Shown here: positions 34,119-43,153 of the stretch, piece by piece
How positions within the stretch are numbered: the first letter of the stretch is position 1
Layout of the letters: every line of letters starts with the position of its first letter
Origin: JALHMI01 sp964598535
GTDB lineage: Bacteria > Planctomycetota > Planctomycetia > Pirellulales > PALSA-1355
Direction: 5' to 3'
Assembly (NCBI GenBank): GCA_964598535.1
Contig: CAZRCI010000015.1
Location: 1 to 64,000, forward strand
Length of the DNA stretch: 64,000 nt
Made by a program: the position numbers and the translations under genes
The notes under the pieces: model-generated
Told to the model about the DNA's origin: nothing
The model's database searches: none
Seen by the model: the letters and a program-made list of their open reading frames with translations, nothing else

Positions 34119-35372
34119 CTACTCACGTCGACGGTTCCAGGCATCTGGCAATTCGCGCCAGTGTTCGGTCAGCGTTTGAATCGCGTCGTCGATTGGCACG
34201 GCTTGCCACCGCTGGCCGATCTGCCGCGCCAGGCGAAACTGCACGAGTTTTCCGAGAGCGTCCGCGATTTCGAAGTCGACCGGCTGGTCGACTTCTCGTT
34301 GTAGCCACCGCTCGATCCGTGCATCGAGTTCTTGCGCCGTTAGGCCTTCAACAGGTACGTCGTGCCAGAGGAAAAAGTATGCGAGCATGATCTCGCGATT
34401 CTCCTGCTCGGCCGCTTCGTCGAGTAGCCTGTGAATCACGCCGGCGTTGTTATCGATATTCTGGTAATACAGGCTTTGCGTCAGGTTGAGCTGGTATTTC
34501 TGCCGCGTGTTGAGATAGCCATATAACGAGCGCACGCCATAACCCACGGTTCCGCCAACCAGGCCAAGAAACGCCAACGTCGATCCAAACGCCACGGCCG
34601 TCGCCCAGATGACCTTGTAGATGACGATGCCGATGCCAGACAGCGTGGGCAGCGCCACGCGGGCGCGATCGAACAACGACATCTTCACTTGCGATCCTGG
34701 CAGCAGCATGTCGAGATCGAGCTTCGGAATGTCCTTGAAGAGCTTGAGATAGACGTCGTCGGTATCGAGCAGCATGGAGTATTTCTGCCCGAGACGAAGA
34801 TGAAAGATGATTACCAATCGCTGGTAGATCGGCAGCTCGACAGCCTCGCTGCGCAAGCGCTTGCGCCAGGCGCGCCGATAGCGTGTGCCGATGCTGTCGC
34901 CTCGATAATAGAGCTCGAGTCGATCGAACAACGTGAAGTCCACGGTCAGGTGCAGCCCCCAGTGGCTGCGGTCTTCGAGCGCGGCATCGATCTCCGCTTC
35001 GGCCAGACGGTGGAAGTTGGCCCGCGCGAGCAACCGCCCGAATCGCTCGAACAGCAGTTCGCGCTGTAGTTCGAGTTGCTCGGCGGCAAGCGGGCGGCCG
35101 GGCTTGGTGTCGGCGTCCGGATCGAAAGGCGCGTAGGCGTCCTTGAGCTCCTCGAGGGTGACCGTTAGATGGCAGTGAACCAGCGCATGGAGCAGCCGGC
35201 AGAAGCGGCCAAATGCCGCCCGGCCGCTGGCTGACAATCCGGGCTGGCGGCATAGCGCCTGGGCAAGATCCTGCTTACGAAGCGGGATGAACGCTTCGGG
35301 AGCGGAGGCATCGTCGCCGGAGTTCGGGATGTTCGCGGGCTCGGAAGAACCGGAGTTATCCAACGTCGCCAT
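34119..35372 (-). CDS. DUF3754 (TMEM143-like) membrane protein
   Basis: A 417-residue protein. The signature of the family, FDRLELYYRGDSIGTRYRRA followed by LRSEAVELPIYQRLVIIFHL, lies in the middle. DDVYLKLFKDIPKLDLDMLLPG precedes two closely spaced membrane helices (about 228-270), after which YGYLNTRQKYQLNLTQSLYY and FFLWHDVPVEGL complete the domain. Its function is unknown in bacteria; the eukaryotic relative TMEM143 is mitochondrial. It converges on hemW with 17 bp between. The N-terminus is probably cytoplasmic. Confidence 0.85.
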   Translation of the reverse strand: MATLDNSGSSEPANIPNSGDDASAPEAFIPLRKQDLAQALCRQPGLSASGRAAFGRFCRLLHALVHCHLTVTLEELKDAYAPFDPDADTKPGRPLAAEQLELQRELLFERFGRLLARANFHRLAEAEIDAALEDRSHWGLHLTVDFTLFDRLELYYRGDSIGTRYRRAWRKRLRSEAVELPIYQRLVIIFHLRLGQKYSMLLDTDDVYLKLFKDIPKLDLDMLLPGSQVKMSLFDRARVALPTLSGIGIVIYKVIWATAVAFGSTLAFLGLVGGTVGYGVRSLYGYLNTRQKYQLNLTQSLYYQNIDNNAGVIHRLLDEAAEQENREIMLAYFFLWHDVPVEGLTAQELDARIERWLQREVDQPVDFEIADALGKLVQFRLARQIGQRWQAVPIDDAIQTLTEHWRELPDAWNRRRE

Positions 35373-35569
35373 CTGCCGTTCGGTCTTAAAGTCTGGGGGC
35401 TACAGCGATTGTAGCCCCCGGAGATGCGTGCCGACACCACGAAGTTTGGGTGCCGGGAGCGCAATTGGCTTCCGGCTTGCTTATGATGAACCTCGTGATG
35501 CGGAGCAGATTGGATTTGCAGTCCGTGTGTCGCCTTGGCCCCCGTACGACCAGCGAGGCAACAACTCCG

Positions 35570-36322
35570 ATGTCGTGTGATTGTGATTTTGTAGTCCCTC
35601 GTTTTCGCGGCTGGAGCCTGGCGGTTCTCGTCTTATTGTTCGTGGTTGCGGCGAGGCTATCGGCGCAAGAAGCCTTGGACGGCGACGCTCAACCGCCTGC
35701 GCCGCGCCGCTACCTGGGACGTGAAATTGCCCAGACGATGCATTACCAGGGAGCGCCCTGGCTGATGCGTGAATCGCGCGAGCGAGAAGAAGACTGCCAG
35801 ACGTTGCTGGCCGCGCTGAAGATTGAGCCCGGGCAGACCGTGTGTGACATGGGGTGCGGCAACGGATTTTACACGCTGCCACTGGCTCGGCTGGTTGGCG
35901 AGCAGGGCAAGGTGTTGGCCGTCGACATTCAGCCGGAGATGCTGAGGCTGCTGCACGAACGAGCCAAGGACGAAGGCATCGCGAACATCGAACTAGTCGT
36001 GGGCGTGCAAACCGATCCGCGGCTGGAGCCGAACAGTCTCGATATGATCTTGATGGTGGACGTGTATCACGAGTTCTCGCATCCGCGACAGATGCTCGAG
36101 GCGATGCGGAAAGCGTTGAAGCCGAACGGGCGGATTGCGCTGGCCGAGTTTCGACTGGAAGATCGGAACGTGCCGATCAAGCGGCTTCACAAGATGAGCA
36201 AGAAGCAGATCCTGCGCGAGTATGAGGCAAACGGTTTCCGACTCGTGGAGGCGTTCGACAAGCTGCCCTGGCAGCATCTGATGTTTTTTGAGCGTGCGGA
36301 GGGCTTTCAGCAGGCGCCTTAA
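35570..36322 (+). CDS. Exported class I SAM-dependent methyltransferase
   Basis: ATG 35570 gives a 250-residue protein that begins with FRGWSLAVLVLLFVVAARLS and a signal-like cleavage region (SAQEA). The Rossmann methyltransferase domain is intact: motif I VCDMGCGNGFYTLPLARLVG, then VLAVDIQPEMLRLL and LDMILMVDVYHEFSHPRQML. Secreted SAM-dependent methyltransferases are unusual because SAM is cytosolic, but this arrangement recurs in planctomycetes with compartmentalised envelopes. The signal could instead be a membrane anchor. The substrate is unknown. Confidence 0.82.
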   Translation: MSCDCDFVVPRFRGWSLAVLVLLFVVAARLSAQEALDGDAQPPAPRRYLGREIAQTMHYQGAPWLMRESREREEDCQTLLAALKIEPGQTVCDMGCGNGFYTLPLARLVGEQGKVLAVDIQPEMLRLLHERAKDEGIANIELVVGVQTDPRLEPNSLDMILMVDVYHEFSHPRQMLEAMRKALKPNGRIALAEFRLEDRNVPIKRLHKMSKKQILREYEANGFRLVEAFDKLPWQHLMFFERAEGFQQAP

Positions 36323-36662
36323 GCTGGCAATGATTGCGTTCGTAACTCGTGTTCCCCTGGATGCTTAAAGTCGATACAGTACCGCCCGCTCGGCATGGCC
36401 TGGGAATAAGTTTACTGATTTCTGCAGAAAATATGCGGGTGTATGCAATCGAGTGGCGCTGAAGTTGCAACGCTTCTGGACCCTAACTAGAATGAGATTC
36501 GTTTCAGGGAACAGACTCGCAGCTAAGTCATTGACGGGCCAAGAGTTGCTAATGAAGAGGACAGCGTTGTTGCAGTTGGTCGTTCGGGCGACAAGCTGAA
36601 CAACGAATCATCGGATCGGTGTCGCGGGCAAGCGTCATTGGTCCCAAGGGTGCTGACACGAC
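36323..36662. other. Upstream region of the sigma-54 activator gene
   Basis: This 340-bp gap holds the candidate -24/-12 element and is AT-richer around 36400-36440. The stretch after 36480 would form a ~185-nt leader. No gene is seen. Confidence 0.5.
36454..36469 (+). promoter_or_regulatory. Candidate sigma-54 (-24/-12) promoter
   Basis: TGGCGCTGAAGTTGCA has GG and GC exactly spaced as in the sigma-54 consensus TGGCACGN4TTGCA, with two mismatches outside the invariant pairs. It lies 194 bp before the start of the gene encoding a sigma-54 activator, suggesting autoregulation. It was identified by eye; no enhancer site was found. Confidence 0.6.
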
Positions 36663-37691
36663 ATGGCTACTAATTCGTCGATATTTCCCGGTATCGACTC
36701 GGCTGCGCGCAGCTTAGCGCAGGCCGATTGGGTTCTCGGCCAAAATCTTGCTGTGCGCCAGATCGCACGTCATGCCGAGCGCGCCGCGCAGGCCGATTGT
36801 ACCGTTTTGGTCTCTGGTGAGACAGGCACCGGCAAAGAGTTGTGGGGCCGGCTTATTCATGAGCGCGGTCCACGTGCCGGTAAACCGTACATTCCTGTGA
36901 ACTGCGCCGCGCTAACCGTATCGCTGGCGGAGAGCCAGCTTTTCGGCCACGAGAAGGGCGCGTTTACCGGCGCCGCGGGCCGTTCGCTTGGCGTCTTCCG
37001 CGCGGCCGAAGGCGGCACGGTATTTCTTGACGAAGTCGGCGAAATGCCGCTCGAGCTGCAACCCAAGTTGTTGCGCGTACTGCAACAGCGCGAAGTAACG
37101 CCGGTGGGATCCTCGCATCCGGTGCCAATCGATGTTCAGGTCGTCGCGGCAACGAACCGCAACCTCGAAGACGAAGTGGCCGAAGGTCGCTTCCGCGAGG
37201 ATTTGTATTACCGCTTGAACATGGTCGAGCTGCGCGTGCCCGCGCTGCGCGATCGGGTTGAAGATATCCCCGAGTTTGTCGAGTTCTTTTCGCGTCAATT
37301 CGCAAAGCGTTACAATCGTCCGCTGTGGCAGCCGGACGCCGAGACGCTCAGGCGTTTTTGCGAGTTTCCATGGCCCGGTAACGTGCGTCAACTGTCGCAT
37401 GTGATCGAGCAATCGTATGTGCTCGATTGTGCACCGGTCTTGCCGCATGCCGAACCGCAGCAGCGAACCGACACGGCGCTGCCCTTCATGAACCTGACCC
37501 GGCTGCGAAATGCGGCCGTGTATCAGGCCTTGGAAACCACACGCGGGCACAAAGGCCGGGCCGCCAAGTTGCTCGGCGTGCATGCCAACACGCTCACCCG
37601 CCTGCTAGCGCAGATGGAAACCGAGCAGCCTGGTTCCTCGACCGCTTGGCGCAAGGCCAGCAACCCGCGCCATCCGGCGAAGCCGCGCTAG
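36663..37691 (+). CDS. Sigma-54-dependent activator without sensory domain
   Basis: A 342-residue bacterial enhancer-binding protein. It begins almost directly with the AAA+ domain: Walker A GETGTGKE (52-59), GAFTGA (99-104), Walker B TVFLDEVGE (119-127), arginine-finger segment and PALRDRVEDIPEFVEFF. A Fis-type HTH lies at ~275-315 (LETTRGHKGRAAKLLGVHAN). The usual N-terminal receiver, GAF or PAS domain is missing, leaving ~20 residues, so control may be by expression level or by a partner, as in PspF-type activators. A basic tail ends the protein. Confidence 0.93.
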   Translation: MATNSSIFPGIDSAARSLAQADWVLGQNLAVRQIARHAERAAQADCTVLVSGETGTGKELWGRLIHERGPRAGKPYIPVNCAALTVSLAESQLFGHEKGAFTGAAGRSLGVFRAAEGGTVFLDEVGEMPLELQPKLLRVLQQREVTPVGSSHPVPIDVQVVAATNRNLEDEVAEGRFREDLYYRLNMVELRVPALRDRVEDIPEFVEFFSRQFAKRYNRPLWQPDAETLRRFCEFPWPGNVRQLSHVIEQSYVLDCAPVLPHAEPQQRTDTALPFMNLTRLRNAAVYQALETTRGHKGRAAKLLGVHANTLTRLLAQMETEQPGSSTAWRKASNPRHPAKPR

Positions 37692-38038
37692 CGGCGCTAT
37701 TTTGATCAATCGTCCTATTGATCCATCTCACCGTGATTAACGCGCCTGGCTCACGGCGCTTAACGCGCTTGGCTCGCGGTGCTTAACGCACCCAGTCGTC
37801 TGGCGAACGCCCTCGGTGCGGTTCGTGGGGCAGGGACGAGTGGTTTTGCAAGCATGCGCGATGAACGTCGCCGGTGGCTTCCTCAGATTTCTTCGAGCCC
37901 GCAATCGCTATCGCCGCGTCTATTCGCGGCGGCTTGAAACGGGGCTGTCGCACTCGTAAAACAAGTGGCGTTGCGAGCACGTTGCTTCAGGATGCCCGCG
38001 CCGCGGTTGAATCGGACTCGCTGTCAGGAGCTGTTGTC
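37692..38038. other. Intergenic region with imperfect 23-bp repeats
   Basis: Of 347 bp, the part at 37735-37800 holds two and a partial copies of a 23-bp unit, described separately. A ribosome site CAGGAG (38025-38030) for the DinB gene marks its right end. No other gene is supported; the longer frame from 37874 lacks conserved sequence. Confidence 0.5.
37735..37800. repeat. Imperfect 23-bp direct repeats
   Basis: GATTAACGCGCCTGGCTCAC... (37735-37757), GCTTAACGCGCTTGGCTCGC... (37758-37780) and GCTTAACGC... (37781-37800, diverging) repeat with a period of 23 bp, about two helical turns. They lie between the activator gene and the DinB gene and could be transcription-factor sites or slippage. 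Confidence 0.65.
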
Positions 38039-38527
38039 ATGCAAAACTTGCTGCTCACGCTGTACGACTTTCAGCTCGGCTACATCAAGCAACTCGTGAA
38101 GGATCTTGAGGATGCGGATTTGAACGTCCCGCCGTTTCCGGGGGCGAATCCGCCCGTTTGGATCCTGGGGCATCTGGCGGTTTGCACGGACTACGCCGCC
38201 CGACTGTTGGGTGAACGGCCTGCTTGTCCGAAGGAATGGCATCGGCAGTTCGCGCCGGGGACGAATCCGTCGGACATCGCGCAACCTTATCCGTCGCTCG
38301 TTGAGTTGGTGACAGCTATTGAAGCCGGACATCGTCGCGTTGCCGCCGCATTGCCCAACGCGGATCAGGCAGCGCTGGATCAACCACACGCGATTGAACT
38401 GCTGAAGCGCAGCAACCTGAAAACGAACCGGGACGTGCTCGCGCACTTGATTACCACCCATCCGTCGTTTCACGTGGCTCAGCTCTCGGCGTGCCGCCGT
38501 AAAAAGGGGCATGGCCCGGTGGTGTAG
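38039..38527 (+). CDS. DinB family protein
   Basis: ATG 38039, eight bases after CAGGAG, gives 162 residues. The four-helix bundle and metal-site histidines of the family are visible: PPVWILGHLAVCTDYAARLL (first His) and LAHLITTHPSFHVAQLSACR (HxxxH-type pair). Members bind divalent metal; many act in mycothiol or bacillithiol-type thiol transfer, others are of unknown function. The predicted product is soluble. The frame from 37874 is a 5' extension without conserved content. Confidence 0.88.
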   Translation: MQNLLLTLYDFQLGYIKQLVKDLEDADLNVPPFPGANPPVWILGHLAVCTDYAARLLGERPACPKEWHRQFAPGTNPSDIAQPYPSLVELVTAIEAGHRRVAAALPNADQAALDQPHAIELLKRSNLKTNRDVLAHLITTHPSFHVAQLSACRRKKGHGPVV

Positions 38528-38599
38528 GGCGATGCAGCGTCGAGGGTAATAGCCCGAAAATCCGCTGGGTAGCCGAAGAGGCGTGTTGATCGGGATTGG

Positions 38600-39106
38600 T
38601 CAATCTTGGGAACGTCGGCAGCCAAGTTCCGCGGGTGCGAGGAAGTATCGTAACTCGCCGGCGCCCGGGACGATCTCGGCTTGAAAGTCGATGCGTGCCA
38701 CCGCGGCTTTGCGGAACGCCAGCGCGCTGGCTTGCGCCCCCATCAGAGCAGAGGCCAGGCGGTCGACATCCGGGGCGTGCCCGACCCAGGCCAGATGCTC
38801 ATGAGATTGGCGGTTCGACCACGCGATGAGAGCCGCCAGATCGCTGCCCGGCTGAAGGGCCGCAAGTTCTATTAGCGCCGGAGATTGGATCAGCTTGTCG
38901 CAAAGGATTTCCGCGGTTTGGCGGCATCGCACCAGCGGGCTGGTGGCCACCATGTCGAGTTGCAGCCCTCGCGCGGCGAGCTTTTTGATCATCTTGCGAA
39001 ATTGTTTGACGCCGGCGGGAGTTAACGGACGAAGCGAGTCGTCGGGATAGCGCGGATCGCCATGCTGGCCGGCGTAAGCGTGGCGGACAATATAGACGGA
39101 AGTCAT
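38600..39106 (-). CDS. SixA-type histidine phosphatase
   Basis: ATG 39106 yields 168 residues. The phosphatase signature has RHA (IVRHAYAGQHGDPRYPDDSL) instead of the usual RHG, followed by RPLTPAGVKQFRKMIKKLAA, SPLVRCRQTAEIL and the second catalytic His in HLAWVGHAPDVDRL. SixA dephosphorylates HPt proteins; here substrate is unassigned. The gene converges with the DinB gene, and the RNase HII-like gene lies 49 bp upstream on the same strand, so co-transcription is likely. Confidence 0.9.
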   Translation of the reverse strand: MTSVYIVRHAYAGQHGDPRYPDDSLRPLTPAGVKQFRKMIKKLAARGLQLDMVATSPLVRCRQTAEILCDKLIQSPALIELAALQPGSDLAALIAWSNRQSHEHLAWVGHAPDVDRLASALMGAQASALAFRKAAVARIDFQAEIVPGAGELRYFLAPAELGCRRSQD

Positions 39107-39155
39107 GAACGTGCGCGGCCAGATGAAGGTGTCTTTGGAAACATGAAGTGGACGA

Positions 39156-40124
39156 TCAGCGATCGCGCCACAAAACGGCATTTGAGATTCCCAGATCGTG
39201 GCGAGCTCCCTCGATGGCGTTCATGAACCGGCGGGCGTCGCCAGGATAGCCAGCCGTGGGCGCGAGGTTGGGAACTCGCCCGCACCAGAAATCGTTGAAT
39301 GCCCGCATGGCTAACTCGCGAAGATATTTCGAGGTCATCGACGCGAGCGCGGTCGGCAGGAACGATTCGCCGCGCATCCGAAACCGGATATCCACGCGAG
39401 CCTGCGGCGGTCCGAAGTGATAGATGCTTTCGGCCATGCCCTCGCCACGAACCTCCACCAGATGGTCGGGAAACTGGCGTTGGAGCAGCCGGCTGTATTG
39501 ATTGCGGCCTCCGTGTTTGTCGCATACGATCAGCACCGAGTCGTCGTGACAGGATTCGAGCACTTCGGCCAGCAGCGACAGCGTCGTGTGGGAGAGCAAT
39601 TCTGATTTGTTGCCGAGCTCCGTCGCGCCGCGATTGAACTCGTCTGGAAAGACCGCTCGACTGCGAACGCCGAGCAGCTTTACGCCGGATCGTTCGAGAC
39701 CACGCCGCGTGCGGGCGACGAGCCTGGCGACATCCTCGGCATCGGCGGCGAGCGGCAAGGAGATGGCGTAGTTCACGTGCCAGGGGACGGCATGCAAACC
39801 GTTGGCCGCCCGAGGGTCGAGCAATCGCCAGATGTCCAGCCAATCGGCCGGGCAGCGATCGACCAGCGCAAGCGCCGCCAATACGCCGCGTTCCAGCGTT
39901 CCGATCCCCACCGCGGAATTGTAAAGCTGCTTGGAATCGGCAATGGCCCATTTGGGAGAACACGTGCCGCGGCGGGGAGCCGACTTGCAGACCACGGTGC
40001 GGAGATGACGGTAAAGATCCGTTTGCCAGTGAGCTTCGTCGACCCACCAAACGGACGCCGAGATTACCAGCGGGCCCAGATTAGGAGCATATCCGGCTTC
40101 GTCGGCGCCAATGAGATAGGGCAT
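39156..40124 (-). CDS. RNase HII-like protein
   Basis: ATG 40124 gives 322 residues. It begins MPYLIGADEAGYAPNLGPLV, matching the RNase HII motif GxDEAGRGxxxGP with Asp/Glu in place but YAPNL instead of the usual RGPLA. IADSKQLYNS equals the DSKKL loop, and VLIVCDKHGGRNQY carries the third acid (Asp). The remaining ~150 residues have no RNase HII counterpart I recognise (usual size ~200). A planctomycete-specific relative is likely. The longer frame to 40496 is a shadow. Confidence 0.75.
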   Translation of the reverse strand: MPYLIGADEAGYAPNLGPLVISASVWWVDEAHWQTDLYRHLRTVVCKSAPRRGTCSPKWAIADSKQLYNSAVGIGTLERGVLAALALVDRCPADWLDIWRLLDPRAANGLHAVPWHVNYAISLPLAADAEDVARLVARTRRGLERSGVKLLGVRSRAVFPDEFNRGATELGNKSELLSHTTLSLLAEVLESCHDDSVLIVCDKHGGRNQYSRLLQRQFPDHLVEVRGEGMAESIYHFGPPQARVDIRFRMRGESFLPTALASMTSKYLRELAMRAFNDFWCGRVPNLAPTAGYPGDARRFMNAIEGARHDLGISNAVLWRDR

Positions 40125-40365
40125 GGTTCCGTCCTTCGGGGGCGTGGGCAACGCCGCGGGGCAACGTCGCGACGTGATCCGCCAGGCAGTATACCAATCG
40201 CTCGAGATTTCCGGCAAATCGTCGGAAAACAAACGATCCTCCCGAGCGAAATCGCCGGGGGGGAATGTCGATGGGTGGTGCGATTTTGCCGGGTGCCGAC
40301 CGACCCGCGGGCGTGATAAAATACGTGGGTCTGAGACATCTTGAATTCGATCCGCGGGAGCAGGA

Positions 40366-41676
40366 ATGACTTCGTCGATTCGTATTTTGGGAACGCTGTT
40401 GGTGGTGCTGAACGCGATGGTGGCGTCTGGCGATACCATGGAACGGATCCGCCCCGAGAAGCTGCGAGCCACGCACGAGCGGATCGAAGCGCTCAAGAAC
40501 CAGCGGCGCGCCGTGGCGCTGACCAGCGGTTATGACGATGTACGCACGCTGTTTCACGTGCACTCGGCGTTTTCGCACGACAGCCGTGGAACGATTGACG
40601 AAATCGTGGCGGCGGCGAACGAGGCCGGCGTTCGCGTCATCTTGTTCAACGAACATCCGGCGGCGCACTACGACTACGTGAAGGATGGGCATCGCGGCAT
40701 GAAGGACGGAGTGCTGCTGATTCCCGGGGCCGAATCAGGTGGATTCCTGGCTTACCCCAACACGAGCATTCAGGATCAAAAGACCGATTCGCCGCAAGCC
40801 TTTGCCGATTTGGTGCGTTCCACCGGGGGGCGGATATTTCTCTGCCATCTCGAAGAACGCCTGGACTGGGAGATTGCGGGCCTGACCGGATCAGAGATTT
40901 ACAACACGCACGCGGATTTCATGGAGGAGACCAAATTTCTCGCGGCAATGCGCTCGCCGCTGACGATGGTGACGTTGATGGGCGCCCTGAAACAGTATCC
41001 GCAGGAAGTCTTCGGCGCGCTGCTTGACTATCCGGCCGATTACCTGGCGCGGTACGACCAATTGACGCAAAAATCGCGGCTGACCGGCGTTTCGGCGAAC
41101 GACGCGCATCACAACCAGGCGTATCGAGCCACGATCACCGAGGATGGCAAAGTTCAGGTTGAAGACGGGCTGGGGGCCAAGGTCGCTCTGATCGATCCGG
41201 AAAAAGTTGCTCCGCTCAAGTTACTGACTAATGGGCGCAAGGAAGGCGACTTGATTTTCGATCTCGATCTCGACCCTTACGCGCGCAGCTTCAGGCATGT
41301 GAGCACGCACCTGCTAATGCCCGAGATCGATGAAGAAAACGTTTGGCAAGCAATCGACGCCGGCCGGGCGTATGTGGCGTTCGACTGGATCGCCGATCCG
41401 ACGGGCTTTGTCTTTCAGGCCCAGGCGGGCGACAAGACCTGGCCGATTGGCAGCGAAGTCGCCCAGGAGCCCGGCTTGCGTCTGCGGTCCGAGGCGCCGC
41501 TGGACGGCCGTTTCAAGCTCGTTCGCAACGGGGAAGTCGTCGTTGACCAGCGAGGCCCGACCTTGGATGTCGGCGTCGATCAGCCAGGTGTCTATCGCGT
41601 GGAAGTCTGGCAGAGCCTGGCCGGTGAGGATCGCCCGTGGATTTTGACGAACCCGATCTACGTTCGTGGGAGCTAG
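40366..41676 (+). CDS. Exported PHP-domain phosphoesterase-like protein
   Basis: A 436-residue protein with a signal peptide (IRILGTLLVVLNAMVASG). Metal-binding histidines of the PHP fold appear in order: LFHVHSAFSHDSRG (HxH and a third His), ILFNEHPAAHYDY, IPGAESGGF, FLCHLEERLDWE and SANDAHHN. The C-terminal ~100 residues (FVFQAQAGDKTWPIGSEVAQ onward) form a beta-rich accessory domain. It may cleave an extracellular phosphoester; substrate unknown. It starts 241 bp from the divergent RNase HII-like gene. Confidence 0.82.
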   Translation: MTSSIRILGTLLVVLNAMVASGDTMERIRPEKLRATHERIEALKNQRRAVALTSGYDDVRTLFHVHSAFSHDSRGTIDEIVAAANEAGVRVILFNEHPAAHYDYVKDGHRGMKDGVLLIPGAESGGFLAYPNTSIQDQKTDSPQAFADLVRSTGGRIFLCHLEERLDWEIAGLTGSEIYNTHADFMEETKFLAAMRSPLTMVTLMGALKQYPQEVFGALLDYPADYLARYDQLTQKSRLTGVSANDAHHNQAYRATITEDGKVQVEDGLGAKVALIDPEKVAPLKLLTNGRKEGDLIFDLDLDPYARSFRHVSTHLLMPEIDEENVWQAIDAGRAYVAFDWIADPTGFVFQAQAGDKTWPIGSEVAQEPGLRLRSEAPLDGRFKLVRNGEVVVDQRGPTLDVGVDQPGVYRVEVWQSLAGEDRPWILTNPIYVRGS

Positions 41677-41947
41677 CAGGCTGCTAGAGTTCCGTCAACG
41701 TTTCATTTTCGGGTGCAGTCTTCCGGGGAGCATTTGGTTGCGCCAAACCGCTTGCGCGATTGGCGGCGTTGCGCGACAGCGGAATGAATCGGATGGACGC
41801 TAGACCACGGCGGGATCTCCTGACTACGATACACAGACCTGCTGTTTCGGAACAGGCTTTTGGCCGCGCGTGCCTTCAAGCGGCGCAATCCTGCAAAGCA
41901 CGATGGATCGAGGTACGCGGCGTGCGGACTCGACCGCGATCTGCCCG

Positions 41948-42889
41948 ATGACGACTGAACTGCAATCTCTTGTCAGCGATCTCGAGAACAACATTACCCA
42001 GGTCGTGTTGGGAAAGTCCGAGGTTGTTCGGCTCTGCATCGTATCGCTGCTGGCGTCGGACCACGTTCTGCTGGAGGATGTGCCGGGGGTTGGCAAGACG
42101 TTGATCGGCAAGGCCTTGTCTCGTAGCATCTCGGCCAACTTTTCGCGCATCCAGTTTACGGCCGACCTGCTTCCCAGCGACATCACAGGGGGCAATGTCT
42201 ATAACCCGCAAACCGGTCAATTTACGTACACGCGCGGACCGATCTTCGGCAACATCATTCTGGCCGATGAGATCAATCGCACGCCGCCGCGCACGCAGAG
42301 CGCGCTGTTGGAGGCGATGAGCGATCGGCAGGTGACCATCGATGGCGAGACGCATGCGCTGCCGCAGCCATTTATGGTGATCGCGACCCAGAATCCCTTT
42401 GAATTCGAAGGCACCTATCCATTGCCCGAGAGTCAACTGGATCGTTTCTTGATGCGAATCGCCGTGGGCTATCCGGATCGCGAGGACGAAATTCAGGTGC
42501 TCAGCAGCCATCGGATCAGCGAACCGGTGGACAATCTGCGACACGTGCTCGACGCGCAGCAGGTCATCTCCTTGCAGCAAGCGGTTCGACAAGTGACTGT
42601 TGACGAGAGCATTAACCGCTATTTACTGGATATTGTGGACGCCACGCGCAAGTGCGACGAGCTGCGCGTGGGGGTGAGCACTCGCGGAGCGCTTTGTCTC
42701 TATCGGGCGGCACAAGCGCTGGCCCTAGTTGAAAATCGATCGTTTGTCACCCCGGACGATGTCAAACGGTTGGCTGTGCCCGTGCTGTCACATCGCGTCA
42801 TTGCCAAGGGGTACTTGCAGGGTACCCATCGCCAGGCGATGGAATCACTCATCGCGCGACTGGTCGACGAAGTGACGGTTCCCAGATAG
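41948..42889 (+). CDS. MoxR family AAA+ ATPase
   Basis: The start is ATG 41948 (MTTELQSLVSDLENNITQVV), 313 residues. Walker A is EDVPGVGKTLIGKALSR, Walker B is NIILADEINRTPPRTQSALL, and sensor 1 FMVIATQNPFEFEGTYPLPE and the arginine-rich LDRFLMRIAVGYPDRE follow. MoxR proteins help assemble metalloproteins or complexes with VWA partners. Next on the strand come DUF58 and transglutaminase genes, a standard cluster. The start at 41870 is an upstream in-frame option with no support. Confidence 0.94.
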   Translation: MTTELQSLVSDLENNITQVVLGKSEVVRLCIVSLLASDHVLLEDVPGVGKTLIGKALSRSISANFSRIQFTADLLPSDITGGNVYNPQTGQFTYTRGPIFGNIILADEINRTPPRTQSALLEAMSDRQVTIDGETHALPQPFMVIATQNPFEFEGTYPLPESQLDRFLMRIAVGYPDREDEIQVLSSHRISEPVDNLRHVLDAQQVISLQQAVRQVTVDESINRYLLDIVDATRKCDELRVGVSTRGALCLYRAAQALALVENRSFVTPDDVKRLAVPVLSHRVIAKGYLQGTHRQAMESLIARLVDEVTVPR

Positions 42890-43153
42890 GGTCGCGGTGT
42901 CGGAGCGTACCAGAGTCCCCCAATTTTCAGGCGACCAATCGGCGACGCGGGATGGCTAAGGAGATCTGCGATACCGTGGCGAAGGCAAGCCTACTTTAGG
43001 AGGTGGCTATTTTTCCTGCGCCAGCCCCCCCGAATTTGGCGGAGTCGCCGGTGTTGCCGCAGAACCTCGGATCGGGCAACGCCAATTCGCGGTAGAATGA
43101 GGAAACAGCCCGCGGCCCAGGCCCTTGGCATCTAACTTTTTCGTCTAACGACT

